Of a DNA stretch of 64,000 nt, positions 52,639 to 61,288 are shown one piece after another. Numbering within the stretch: position 1 is the stretch's first letter; the number at the start of each line of letters is the position of its first letter. Source of the DNA: Loktanella sp. (lineage in GTDB: Bacteria > Pseudomonadota > Alphaproteobacteria > Rhodobacterales > Rhodobacteraceae); assembly GCA_017390475.1 (NCBI GenBank), contig JAFPBO010000014.1:92026-156025 (forward strand), given 5' to 3'. The translations under genes and the position numbers were made by a program. The notes beneath the pieces are model-generated. The model did no database searches. It worked only from the letters and a program-made list of their open reading frames with translations, and had not been told where the DNA came from.

Positions 52639-53517
52639 ATGATTGCAGCCATTCCCTTCCCCGATATCTCGCCAGAGATTTTCACTATTAACCTGTTCGG
52701 GTTTTCGCTGGCTTTGCGCTGGTATGCGATGGCCTACATCGTCGGCATCGCGCTTGGCTGGATGATTATCAAAGCCGCGCTGCGCCGCGCTGATATCTGG
52801 CGCGCAGGCCCGCCGATGGAACCTGCCCGGCTGGAAGACTTGCTGACCTATATCGTGTTGGGCGTGATCGGCGGCGGACGGCTGGGTTATGTCCTGTTCT
52901 ACCAGCCCGGCGACTTTCTGGCCAATCCGCTTGATATCATCAAGATCTGGGAAGGCGGGCTGTCGTTTCACGGCGGGTTTATCGGTGTTGTGGTCGCAGT
53001 CTATCTGTTCAGCCGCCGCCACAAAGTACCGCTGCCTGATCTTGCCGATATCATCGCAGTTGCTGCCACGCCTGCCATCCTGCTGGTGCGGATTGCGAAT
53101 TTCATCAATGCCGAACTTTGGGGGCGTCCGACGGATATGCCATGGGGCGTGATTTTCCCCGGCACCGCCGCACAATCCTGTGCCACCCTGACAGAGCCCT
53201 GCGTGCGTCATCCGTCACAACTCTATGAGGCAGGGCTGGAAGGCTTCGTTCTGGGCGCGATCCTGCTGCTGCTCGCCTTCCGTTTTGGTGGATTGAAAAA
53301 GCCCTGGCTGCTGTCAGGCATCTTTTTCGCTGGGTATGGCATTGCACGGTTCATCGTCGAATTCGTCCGCCAGCCCGATGCGCAATTCGTCAGCATCGGC
53401 AATGAGCTGGGGCTGGCGCTGCATTACGGCGGCTATGGGTTGACCATGGGGCAATTGCTGACACTGCCGATGATCCTGACAGGGCTGGTCGTGGTGGCGA
53501 TCGCCAGCCGCAGATGA
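52639..53517 (+). CDS. lgt: Prolipoprotein diacylglyceryl transferase
   Basis: This 292-residue, seven-helix inner-membrane enzyme transfers a diacylglyceryl group from phosphatidylglycerol to the lipobox cysteine of prolipoproteins. The signature [11 protein letters not shown] contains H111 (HGGFIG 111-116). [15 protein letters not shown] and [12 protein letters not shown] contain further conserved residues. I chose the ATG at 52639; the longer frame upstream overlaps ubiK antisense and has no membrane segment. It overlaps midA by ATGA. Confidence 0.95.
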   Translation: MIAAIPFPDISPEIFTINLFGFSLALRWYAMAYIVGIALGWMIIKAALRRADIWRAGPPMEPARLEDLLTYIVLGVIGGGRLGYVLFYQPGDFLANPLDIIKIWEGGLSFHGGFIGVVVAVYLFSRRHKVPLPDLADIIAVAATPAILLVRIANFINAELWGRPTDMPWGVIFPGTAAQSCATLTEPCVRHPSQLYEAGLEGFVLGAILLLLAFRFGGLKKPWLLSGIFFAGYGIARFIVEFVRQPDAQFVSIGNELGLALHYGGYGLTMGQLLTLPMILTGLVVVAIASRR

Positions 53518-54572
53518 GCGCGCTGAAAGATCTGTTGCTGACCCGGATCACGCGGACCGGGCCGATCAGTATCGCCAGTTTCATGGCCGATGCGCTGATG
53601 CACCCCGCACATGGCTATTACGCGACGCGCGACCCGTTCGGCGCGGCGGGTGATTTCACCACCGCGCCAGAGATCAGCCAGATGTTCGGCGAAGTGATCG
53701 GCCTGGCGCTGGCGCAGAGCTGGCTGGATCAGGGCGCACCCGCCCCGGTGACATTGGCCGAACTCGGCCCCGGTCGTGGTACGCTGATGGCCGATATCCT
53801 GCGCGCGACGGCAGCGGTGCCGGGATTTCATGCCGCTGTTGCAATACATTTTGTCGAAACCTCACCACATCTGCGCCGGATGCAGGCAGAAATAGTGCCG
53901 CAAGCGATCTGGCATGACACTATCGACGGCCTGCCCGATGCGCCGCTGTTGCTGGTTGCGAACGAGTTTTTCGACGCGCTGCCGATCAGGCAATTCATTC
54001 GTGCTGGTGATGGCTGGCGCGAAAAGGTCGTGGGCGCAAAAGACGGGCAATTATGTTTCGGCCTGTCAGATGCCGCCCCATTGGAGCAGTTGGCACACAG
54101 GCTGGCCGATTCCAAGGATGGCGATCTGGTGGAATATTGCCCTGCCTTACCCGGCATTGTCAGTGCCATCGCCGGCCGGATCGCCAGCCATGGCGGCGCG
54201 GCGCTGATCATCGATTATGGTGATTGGCAATCGCTGGGGGATACGTTTCAGGCCTTGTCAGCGCATGAAACCATCGATCCCTTGACCGATCCCGGCTGCG
54301 CCGATCTGACCGCCCATGTCGATTTTGCGGCGATTGCCGCCCATGCCGGATCAGCGGCGCATAGCAGACTTACCCCGCAAGGGGTGTTTCTGGAACGGCT
54401 GGGGATCACGGCACGTGCGCAGAAACTTGCCGCCCGGCTGACTGGTACAGCGCTGGACGCCCATGTCGCCGCACATCGGCGCTTGACCCACCCGGCTGAA
54501 ATGGGTGACCTGTTCAAAGTGATGTCGCTTTATCCAGCCACCGCGACCCCACCGCCCGGATTGGACCCATGA
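53514..54572 (+). CDS. SAM-dependent methyltransferase, MidA/NDUFAF7 family
   Basis: The 352-residue protein has the NDUFAF7 signature [26 protein letters not shown] and the SAM motif I ELGPGRGT (83-90), followed by [12 protein letters not shown] and [16 protein letters not shown]. The eukaryotic homologue methylates an arginine of complex I subunit NDUFS2. The bacterial proteins are presumed to do similar work, but this is inference. It sits in lgt-midA-pgeF, with ATGA overlaps on both sides. Confidence 0.9.
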   Translation: MSALKDLLLTRITRTGPISIASFMADALMHPAHGYYATRDPFGAAGDFTTAPEISQMFGEVIGLALAQSWLDQGAPAPVTLAELGPGRGTLMADILRATAAVPGFHAAVAIHFVETSPHLRRMQAEIVPQAIWHDTIDGLPDAPLLLVANEFFDALPIRQFIRAGDGWREKVVGAKDGQLCFGLSDAAPLEQLAHRLADSKDGDLVEYCPALPGIVSAIAGRIASHGGAALIIDYGDWQSLGDTFQALSAHETIDPLTDPGCADLTAHVDFAAIAAHAGSAAHSRLTPQGVFLERLGITARAQKLAARLTGTALDAHVAAHRRLTHPAEMGDLFKVMSLYPATATPPPGLDP

Positions 54573-55324
54573 CGCTTGAAATCATCAGCGATCCCGCACT
54601 TGACGGTGCCCGGCACGGGTTTTTCACCCGCAAGGGTGGTGCCTCTTCGGGCGTATTTGCCGGGTTGAATTGCGGCTTTGGCAGTTCCGATCAGCAGGAT
54701 ATCGTCGCCATCAATCGCGACCGCGTGGCCGGTGCCTTGTCTTTGCCCAGCACGCATCTGGTTGGCGTGCATCAGGTGCATTCCGCCGATGTGGTGACTG
54801 TCGAAAAAGCAGGACCGATCCTACGCAAAGCGGATGGTTTGGTCACCCGGCACAAGGATATCGGCCTGTCGGTGCTGACTGCCGATTGCCAGCCGGTGCT
54901 GTTTATGGATGCCACCGCAGGTGTGATCGGTGCCGCCCACGCCGGTTGGAAAGGCGCGCTGACCGGGGTGCTGGAACAGACCGTGCGCGCGATGGAACAG
55001 CTTGGCGCTTTGCGGCAGAATGTCGCCGCCGTGATCGGCCCTTCGATCAGCCAGGCCAATTACGAAGTGGGGGGCGAATTCCGCGACCGGTTCATGGCGG
55101 TTGATCCGGGCTATGACCGGTTCTTTGTTGCGGGCGCACAAAGCCGGTTCCATTTTGACCTGCCCGGCTTTGGCCTGATGCGGTTGCGCAGCTTTGGCGT
55201 GGGACAGGCGCATTGGACCCGGCATTGCACCTATGCCGACCCTGTACGGTTCTTCAGCTATCGCCGCAGCGTTCATCGCAAAGAGGCTGATTACGGTCGT
55301 CTGATCGCCGCGATCCGGCTGTAA
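54569..55324 (+). CDS. pgeF: Peptidoglycan editing factor PgeF (multicopper-oxidase-like purine nucleoside phosphorylase fold)
   Basis: The 251-residue YfiH-family protein keeps the metal triad at the usual numbering: H71 in VHQVHSADVV, C107 in TADCQP and H124 in AAHAGWKG. The IGPSI segment carries Ser where many relatives have Cys (GPCI), a non-ligand position. The family prevents misincorporation of L-Ser in murein precursors in E. coli, and homologues act on nucleosides. It is the third gene of the lgt operon. Confidence 0.92.
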   Translation: MTLEIISDPALDGARHGFFTRKGGASSGVFAGLNCGFGSSDQQDIVAINRDRVAGALSLPSTHLVGVHQVHSADVVTVEKAGPILRKADGLVTRHKDIGLSVLTADCQPVLFMDATAGVIGAAHAGWKGALTGVLEQTVRAMEQLGALRQNVAAVIGPSISQANYEVGGEFRDRFMAVDPGYDRFFVAGAQSRFHFDLPGFGLMRLRSFGVGQAHWTRHCTYADPVRFFSYRRSVHRKEADYGRLIAAIRL

Positions 55325-55492
55325 TTCAGGCAGCACTGCGGCGCTCTGGCGGTGATCCGGTGGCGCATTGTTCGCAAAACAGAAATACACTGATAAATTG
55401 TATTTGAATCAGATCATTACAAAAATGCTGTTAAAGCATTAGTTTTGTACAACTTATCCGGTATTGCCCCAGTGATGCCCGGTTGATGTTTC

Positions 55493-56254
55493 ATGCTGTC
55501 ACCATCAACAACCGCAAAAGATGACAGCACGATGGTTCAAGATAAGAAACAATCAACATCACATAATCAACCGCGGCACCAGCGATATACGGTGACCTAT
55601 CTGCGCCATGGCAATGATATCGGAACGGTCAGCCATCTTGCGCCCGCGATCCCTGCTTTTGAGGATGCATTCGCTGCTATGGGTCGCGGCACGATCCTGT
55701 ATCGACCAGAGGGACCGATCGCTGTCGAAGATGTCATGCCCGGCAACCAGATCCTGCTGCGCGATGGCCGCTATGCCCCATTATTGTGGCGCGGCAGCAT
55801 GACGATGCCCAGAGCCCATGGCAACAGCGGCCCGGTCCGGCGGGTGTTGACCCGCATCACAGCGGATGCTCTGGGGGTCGGACGACCCATGCAGGACCTG
55901 ATCCTTGGTCCCGCAGCACGGCTCCATCACCACGCACCGGATATCCGGCGCCTGACCGGCACACCTGACGCCTATATCCCGGCTTGTGATTTCGTCGATG
56001 GCAACCAGTTCATTGCGCTGCGCCCGAAAGCTGCGGTCGATCTCTACCAACTCGGCTTTGCGCAACATGAAACGCTGATCGCCAGCGGGGTCGGGATCGA
56101 AAGCCTGCACCCCGACAATGCTTTCAACCTAGGCCTGCGCGCCAATGCAATGTCGCAGTATCTGGCATTGTTCCCGCATCTGACCAGTCTGGAGGAGGTT
56201 GGACCACCCCGACATCCGCGGTTGCGGCTGCATGATCTGGACAGCCCCGGCTAG
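55493..56254 (+). CDS. Hint-fold domain protein with a degenerate active site
   Basis: The 253-residue protein has a Hint_2-like core: GTILYRPEGPIAVEDVMPGNQILLRDGRYAPLLWRG, then YIPACDFVDGNQFIALRPKAAVDLYQLGFAQHETLIASGVGIESLHPD. The residue that should be the splicing/cholesterol-transfer cysteine is Ala (AAMGRGT), and GD is replaced by GN, so autoprocessing is unlikely. Such Hint proteins are frequent in Rhodobacteraceae and have no known function. Its stop overlaps that of the convergent MATE gene (CTAG). The ATG at 55493 lacks a clear ribosome site. Confidence 0.8.
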   Translation: MLSPSTTAKDDSTMVQDKKQSTSHNQPRHQRYTVTYLRHGNDIGTVSHLAPAIPAFEDAFAAMGRGTILYRPEGPIAVEDVMPGNQILLRDGRYAPLLWRGSMTMPRAHGNSGPVRRVLTRITADALGVGRPMQDLILGPAARLHHHAPDIRRLTGTPDAYIPACDFVDGNQFIALRPKAAVDLYQLGFAQHETLIASGVGIESLHPDNAFNLGLRANAMSQYLALFPHLTSLEEVGPPRHPRLRLHDLDSPG

Positions 56255-57609
56255 AGCGACGTGATCCGCACCGACCTGGCCCAGAACCGCCACATCAGCA
56301 AAACCGCCGCCACCAGCAAGCCGATGACCAGTCCCAGCCAGATGCCGATGCTGCCAAAGTTCCAATAAAAGGCCAGCAGATAAGATGTCGGCAGCCCGAT
56401 CACCCAATAGCTGAATGTCGCCATGATCATCGGCACGGTGGTATCTTGCACCCCGCGCAGCAGGCCCAGAACCACGACCTGCAACCCGTCCACCAATTGG
56501 AACAGCCCGGCGATCATCACCAAGGTGATCCCGACCTGCAACAGCCGCAGCCGGTCAGGCTCTGCCGGATCAATAAACAACGACACGAGCGTCCCCGGAA
56601 TCAGCAGGAAAACCACCGAGGTTGCCGTGGCATAGATCGCCGACAAGCCAATCGCGGTAATCCCGCCCCGGCGCAGATTGGGCTCGTCCCGCCGCCCCAG
56701 CGCCCGGCCTGCGCGCACAGTGGCTGCCTGACTGAACCCGATATGCACCATGAAAGTCAGGCTGGCGAGTTGGATCGCGATACCATGCGCCGCCAGCTGG
56801 ATCGGCCCGATCCAGCCCATCATGATGGCAGAAGCGCTGAACAACCCGCCTTCGGCCAACGAGGTCAGCCCGATGGGCCAGCCCAGCAGGAACACACGGC
56901 GCATGATTTCGCTGTCAGGGCGATGAAAATTGCGGAACAGCTGATATTGCGGCAGCACTTTCATGATGTAGCCGACCAGCAGCAGCACAGTCAGCAGATT
57001 GACCATGACCGATGCGATTGCCGCACCTTGAATCCCAAGTTCCGGCGCGCCCAGATTTCCGAAAATCAGCGCATAATTGACCAAGCCGTTCAGCGCCGCC
57101 GTCCCGACGGTCGCCCAAAGGATAAAGGTGGTATGTTCCAGCGCGACCAGAAAGGATTTGAACGCCATGATCAGCAAGGTCGGGATCATGCCCCAGATCA
57201 CGATCTGAAGATACAGATGCGCCTCTGCCGCGACGGTCGGATCCTGACCAATGGCGATCAGAATCTGTTCGGACCAGAAGAAGGGCAGCATCACCAAAGC
57301 GCCATAAAGGATCGACAGCCAAAGCCCCATCCGCGTCACGCGACGCACCTGCACCTGATCATTCTGTTCGTTGGCGGCCGCGACCAAAGGCGTGATCGCC
57401 TGCGCGAATCCCGCACCCAGGATGAAGACCACGAAAAACAACGAGGTCGCGATTGTTGCAGCGGCCAGCGCGGTCACATCGTACCAGCCCAGCATCAGCG
57501 TATCGGTCATATGGATCGCAAATTGCGCCATATTGCTGAGAATGAGCGGGATGCCCAGTTTCCAGATCGCCCGGTTGTGTTCTCTGTATGTTTGGGCGAC
57601 CTGTTGCAT
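56251..57609 (-). CDS. MATE-family multidrug efflux transporter
   Basis: The 452-residue protein has twelve predicted helices in two MatE repeats (LSNMAQFAIHMTDTLMLGWYDVTALAAATIATSLFF, and WPIGLTSLAEGGLFSASAIMMGWIGPIQLAAHGIAIQLASL). MATE pumps expel cationic drugs or metabolites with Na+ or H+. TAAGG supports the ATG at 57609 over an upstream TTG. It is 42 nt behind the NicO-type gene. The substrate is unknown. Confidence 0.9.
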   Translation of the reverse strand: MQQVAQTYREHNRAIWKLGIPLILSNMAQFAIHMTDTLMLGWYDVTALAAATIATSLFFVVFILGAGFAQAITPLVAAANEQNDQVQVRRVTRMGLWLSILYGALVMLPFFWSEQILIAIGQDPTVAAEAHLYLQIVIWGMIPTLLIMAFKSFLVALEHTTFILWATVGTAALNGLVNYALIFGNLGAPELGIQGAAIASVMVNLLTVLLLVGYIMKVLPQYQLFRNFHRPDSEIMRRVFLLGWPIGLTSLAEGGLFSASAIMMGWIGPIQLAAHGIAIQLASLTFMVHIGFSQAATVRAGRALGRRDEPNLRRGGITAIGLSAIYATATSVVFLLIPGTLVSLFIDPAEPDRLRLLQVGITLVMIAGLFQLVDGLQVVVLGLLRGVQDTTVPMIMATFSYWVIGLPTSYLLAFYWNFGSIGIWLGLVIGLLVAAVLLMWRFWARSVRITSL

Positions 57610-57651
57610 GGCGTCAGCCTTAGGCCCGAAAACCGGGACGGTAAAGTACAA

Positions 57652-58542
57652 TTAGAGGCTGCGCTGCACCAGTTGCAAAGCCAATATAAGTACCACCGCA
57701 CCTGCTGCGATTTCGGCGGTTGCCATCACCCGTGCAGTGCCCCGGTTGCTGACCAGTTGCAGCGCACTTTCGCGAAAACCGACGGCAGCAAAAGCCACCA
57801 GAATCGTGATACTGGCCGTCCCCAGCCCCATCACAAAAGCCCCGCCGATCCCGGCCCAGTCCAGCCCGAAACGCCATGTCAGGATCAGCAGGAAAAGCGC
57901 CCCGGTACAGGGCCGCACGGCGATGGCCGCGACAATCGCAACAGCATCACGCCAGGACCGCACCTCGGCGGCTTGTTCGATACTGGGGCCATGAGCATGG
58001 CCGCAGCTGGCACAAACTGTATCGCGATCCTGCGGCTGGTTGACCGGACGCTGCGCCCGCAGATGCCGCGCGCCACGTAGCACCAGCCACAGCCCGACAG
58101 CGGCGATCAGCGCATAGCTGAACGGTTCCAGCAGGTCATCGGCAAAGCTGGTCATCTGCGCCCGGCCCCAGCCCAGTATCCATATTGCACCATAGACCAG
58201 CACCACCGCCGTTGCCGCCTGCGCCAAGGATGAGGCCAGCGCCAACCCCGCCAGCCGCCTGACCGGCACCCGCGCGCCGATCCCGTAGCCGCCGATCACC
58301 AGCTTGCCGTGTCCCGGCCCTGCGGCATGGACAAAGCCATAAGCGAAACACAGCCCCCACAGCGTCAGCACAGCGCCGGGCTCACCCTGTTGCAAGGCGC
58401 GCAACGCCGCTGCCATCGCATTCTGGACATCACGTTGCATGATCGCCGCCTGCCGGGCGATCTGGTCAGATCCGGCAAAACCCCAAAGCCAGACCGCCAG
58501 GACCAGCAAGACTGGAAGTGCCGTCAGAGCAATCCAGCGCAT
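57652..58542 (-). CDS. NicO/RcnA-type nickel-cobalt transporter or efflux protein
   Basis: The 296-residue membrane protein has six to seven helices and the metal motif [19 protein letters not shown] Cys/His-containing cytoplasmic loop follows ([12 protein letters not shown]), then [17 protein letters not shown]. These are features of the NicO (nickel/cobalt) family; transport direction cannot be told from sequence. It overlaps the DUF1007 gene by 19 nt, a pair commonly found together. Histidine-rich motifs fit Ni2+ or Co2+ binding. Confidence 0.88.
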   Translation of the reverse strand: MRWIALTALPVLLVLAVWLWGFAGSDQIARQAAIMQRDVQNAMAAALRALQQGEPGAVLTLWGLCFAYGFVHAAGPGHGKLVIGGYGIGARVPVRRLAGLALASSLAQAATAVVLVYGAIWILGWGRAQMTSFADDLLEPFSYALIAAVGLWLVLRGARHLRAQRPVNQPQDRDTVCASCGHAHGPSIEQAAEVRSWRDAVAIVAAIAVRPCTGALFLLILTWRFGLDWAGIGGAFVMGLGTASITILVAFAAVGFRESALQLVSNRGTARVMATAEIAAGAVVLILALQLVQRSL

Positions 58543-59174
58543 GTCACCACCACTGTATCCGCAAAGGACCGGCCCACCTCGGGAAAGTCTTCGTCCGGGC
58601 CGACATCCTCTGCCGGGCGGCCATAAAGCAATTCATCGACCAGCGAATAGGCGGCGTTCAGATCGGCGGGAATGATCGACACATCGCAATCATCACGGCC
58701 TTCCACCCGCACCGTGCCGGCAAGGCCATAGGCGATGTAATAGGTCGGGTCATAAGGCAGGATTGTCAGCGATGCCGTGCGGTCGGCGATCTGCGCCAGT
58801 GGCCGCAGATGGGTCTCGCGCAGCAACCCGTCGCGGTAGATCATGCTGTGGTCGCGTTTGCTGGCGAGTGGCAACGGCTGATCGCCTTGCAACACTTCCA
58901 GGTCGCCGTCGAAATCAGGCGGCCAGGCGGCAATCTGTTCATCCAGCAGCGCCTGCTCTTCGGGGGTCAGTTGCAGATCACCATCAACGTCGATCCCCAG
59001 ATCAGCCGTGACAAGCATCGAAAAATAGGCGTCATAGACCCAATCCAACCGCACCCCTACCCCACCATCGGAGTCAAAGACGACGGCCATTTCCACATCG
59101 ACAAAGACATGCGGATGCGCCAGCGCCGGAACCGGCAACAATATGGCAGAAATCAGGGACAGATTGCGCAACAT
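58524..59174 (-). CDS. DUF1007-family periplasmic protein
   Basis: The 216-residue protein has a signal peptide ([19 protein letters not shown]) that leaves a mature N-terminus [20 protein letters not shown]. An Asp-rich stretch ([23 protein letters not shown]) follows. DUF1007 members are often encoded beside NicO-type metal transporters and are presumed periplasmic metal-handling partners. The ATG at 59174 is chosen because it gives the signal peptide. It overlaps the NicO start by 19 nt. Confidence 0.85.
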   Translation of the reverse strand: MLRNLSLISAILLPVPALAHPHVFVDVEMAVVFDSDGGVGVRLDWVYDAYFSMLVTADLGIDVDGDLQLTPEEQALLDEQIAAWPPDFDGDLEVLQGDQPLPLASKRDHSMIYRDGLLRETHLRPLAQIADRTASLTILPYDPTYYIAYGLAGTVRVEGRDDCDVSIIPADLNAAYSLVDELLYGRPAEDVGPDEDFPEVGRSFADTVVVTCAGLL

Positions 59175-59327
59175 GGCTTTAAGTAGCGCGACACGATCAT
59201 TGCTGCAATCGGGCTTTGCGCGATCAGGCGACACTTGGCCGTGATCGGCGCATCAGGGCTGCTTACGATCACTGACATTAAAAGCTCGCTTATGCAACAA
59301 ATGCACTCAACCGCTGGTCCCCATAGA

Positions 59328-60263
59328 TCAGGTCCCCGTAGACCGGAACTTTTCCATCAGATAAGGTCCGGATTTCACCGGCGAATAGGCCTCAGCCCCA
59401 TCCAACGGCGCAATTTCTGCATCCCAGTCGGGTTGGTGAAAAAACGCCAGTGACTGGCGGGCGGGCTGATCCGGTTTCGCCACCACACGGTGCAAGGTGC
59501 TGACCCAACGGTCCGCCGTCCAGCGCGCCATCAGATCGCCGATGTTGATCACGAATGCGCCCTCTGGTGCGGGCACATCGACCCAATCCGGCCCGATCTG
59601 GACCTGCAACCCCTGACTGCCGGGCTGCGGCAGCAGGATCGTCAAGGAACCGTAATCCGTATGCGCGCCCGCGCGCTGCTGTTTGTCCAGCGGCACGCCC
59701 CTGGTCGCGGGGTAGTGCAAGGCACGCAGCGCGGAAATCGGATGCCCGATGAACGGATCGAAATATCCATCAGGCAGGTGCAAGGCCGCAGCAAAGGCCC
59801 GCATGACCCGCGCGGCAAGGTCTTCCATCGCGGCATAATAATCTTCCCACGCCGCACGAAAGCCCGGCAGATCCGGCCAGAGCGTGGGCTGATAGCAGAA
59901 ATCCATCGCCTCGGCCGACGCATCGGCGGGAACCCGTAAGGGGCCGCCGTTAAAACTTTCCTTCAGATCAGGCGGCGTATCTTCGCCCTTGGACCGCGCC
60001 AAAGCTTCGGCATCGGGGCCAAGATAGCCGTAAGGATAGCCCTGATAAGGCGGCGCAACGGCATGTTTGGCCGCACTATCCTGCGCAAAGAAACCCTGCG
60101 CCGCATCCCAGACCGCCGCAATCACCGCTGGGTCTACGCCGTGGCCATCCAACACCAGAAAGCCGGTGTCACGACAAATACGGTCCAACTCTGCCGCCTT
60201 GGCCGTGCGATCCTGCCCTGTCGCCGCCTCGAACGCAGCGAGATCGAATGCGGCGAAGGCCAT
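59328..60263 (-). CDS. 2-oxoglutarate/Fe(II)-dependent oxygenase, isopenicillin N synthase-like
   Basis: The 311-residue protein has the double-stranded beta-helix iron site: H201-x-D203 (HTDYGSL) and H258 (STLHRV). R269-x-S271 (RQSLAFF) binds 2-oxoglutarate. The N-terminal DIOX_N half contains RICRDTGFLVLDGHGVD. Family members hydroxylate, desaturate or cyclise diverse small molecules. It is translated immediately after the epimerase (TGATG), which suggests that the two act on one pathway. The substrate is unknown. Confidence 0.9.
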   Translation of the reverse strand: MAFAAFDLAAFEAATGQDRTAKAAELDRICRDTGFLVLDGHGVDPAVIAAVWDAAQGFFAQDSAAKHAVAPPYQGYPYGYLGPDAEALARSKGEDTPPDLKESFNGGPLRVPADASAEAMDFCYQPTLWPDLPGFRAAWEDYYAAMEDLAARVMRAFAAALHLPDGYFDPFIGHPISALRALHYPATRGVPLDKQQRAGAHTDYGSLTILLPQPGSQGLQVQIGPDWVDVPAPEGAFVINIGDLMARWTADRWVSTLHRVVAKPDQPARQSLAFFHQPDWDAEIAPLDGAEAYSPVKSGPYLMEKFRSTGT

Positions 60264-61147
60264 CAGCCCAACACCTCCCGCCAGGAATGCTGCGGGTTGA
60301 AACCGACCATGCGCTTGGCCTTGTCATTGGCATACATGGTTTCATCCGGGCGCATGTCGCGGCGAACCTCGACGCCCTTGTAGAAGCGGTCAATCACCTC
60401 TTGCGCGGTGATCCCCACCGACATGTCGTCGTTGGAGACGTTGAAAATCTGATAACCCAGCCCATCGGTTTTCAGGCAGCAATCGACCATATGTCCCAGA
60501 TCACGCGCATCGATATACGCAAAGATATTGCGGCGACGCGGTGTCGGATCGGCAAGGAAAGCAGGGAACATTTCGGCATATTCATGGGGCTCGATCACAT
60601 TGTTGATCCGCAACCCGTAAATGTCGGTGCCAGAGCGGGCCTGAAAAGACTTTGCTGTCATCTCGTTGCAGACCTTGGACATGGCATAGCTGTCATGTGG
60701 TACGGTCGGATGTTCCTCATCCACCGGCACGTAGAGCGGCTTGATCTCGCCCTGTGCGAAACACACGCCATAGGTGGTTTCCGAACTGGCAAAGATCACC
60801 TTGGGCACGCCCAGTTTCACCGCCGCTTCGATGACATTATAGGTGGACATGGTGTTGATGCGGAAACATTCGCCATCAGTGCCGATCATCACGCGCGGCA
60901 CAGCGGCGAAATGCACGACAGCATCGAAGCGGGGCACGCCGTTGGCCGCTTCCAATTCGTGAAAATCGATGAATTGCGACATCGCACCAATGACCTGCCC
61001 GGAATCGGTCAGATCGACCAGCAGTTCCGACACATCCAGCCCGGACGGCACCATGTCGATATTCACGACCGTGTGGCCCTGCGCCTGCAGATGCCGGATC
61101 GCATGTTTGCCTGCCTTGCCGCTGCCGCCTGTAAAGAAAATACGCAT
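60263..61147 (-). CDS. NAD-dependent epimerase/dehydratase (extended SDR)
   Basis: The 294-residue protein has TGGSGKAGK (6-14) as the NAD-binding turn, VVHFAAVPRV, SSETTYGV, and the catalytic pair in DSYAMSK (YxxxK). It lacks the usual GxxGxxG spacing of classic GalE but keeps the extended-SDR order. GGGAGG supports the ATG at 61147. A one-base overlap with the following oxygenase (TGATG) couples them. It may act on an NDP-sugar or another small alcohol; this is not resolvable by sequence. Confidence 0.88.
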   Translation of the reverse strand: MRIFFTGGSGKAGKHAIRHLQAQGHTVVNIDMVPSGLDVSELLVDLTDSGQVIGAMSQFIDFHELEAANGVPRFDAVVHFAAVPRVMIGTDGECFRINTMSTYNVIEAAVKLGVPKVIFASSETTYGVCFAQGEIKPLYVPVDEEHPTVPHDSYAMSKVCNEMTAKSFQARSGTDIYGLRINNVIEPHEYAEMFPAFLADPTPRRRNIFAYIDARDLGHMVDCCLKTDGLGYQIFNVSNDDMSVGITAQEVIDRFYKGVEVRRDMRPDETMYANDKAKRMVGFNPQHSWREVLG

Positions 61148-61288
61148 CAATGACCTCCCGATGTGAAACGTTTGCACAGAGATTTTCATGCCCGGCGGGT
61201 CAGCGCAACCACCTAGCGCGCGGTCGGGCCTTTCATGCAGCAATCTGCTCTGCCATAAAGGCCCAAACCACCAAGAAAAGAGCAGCCC

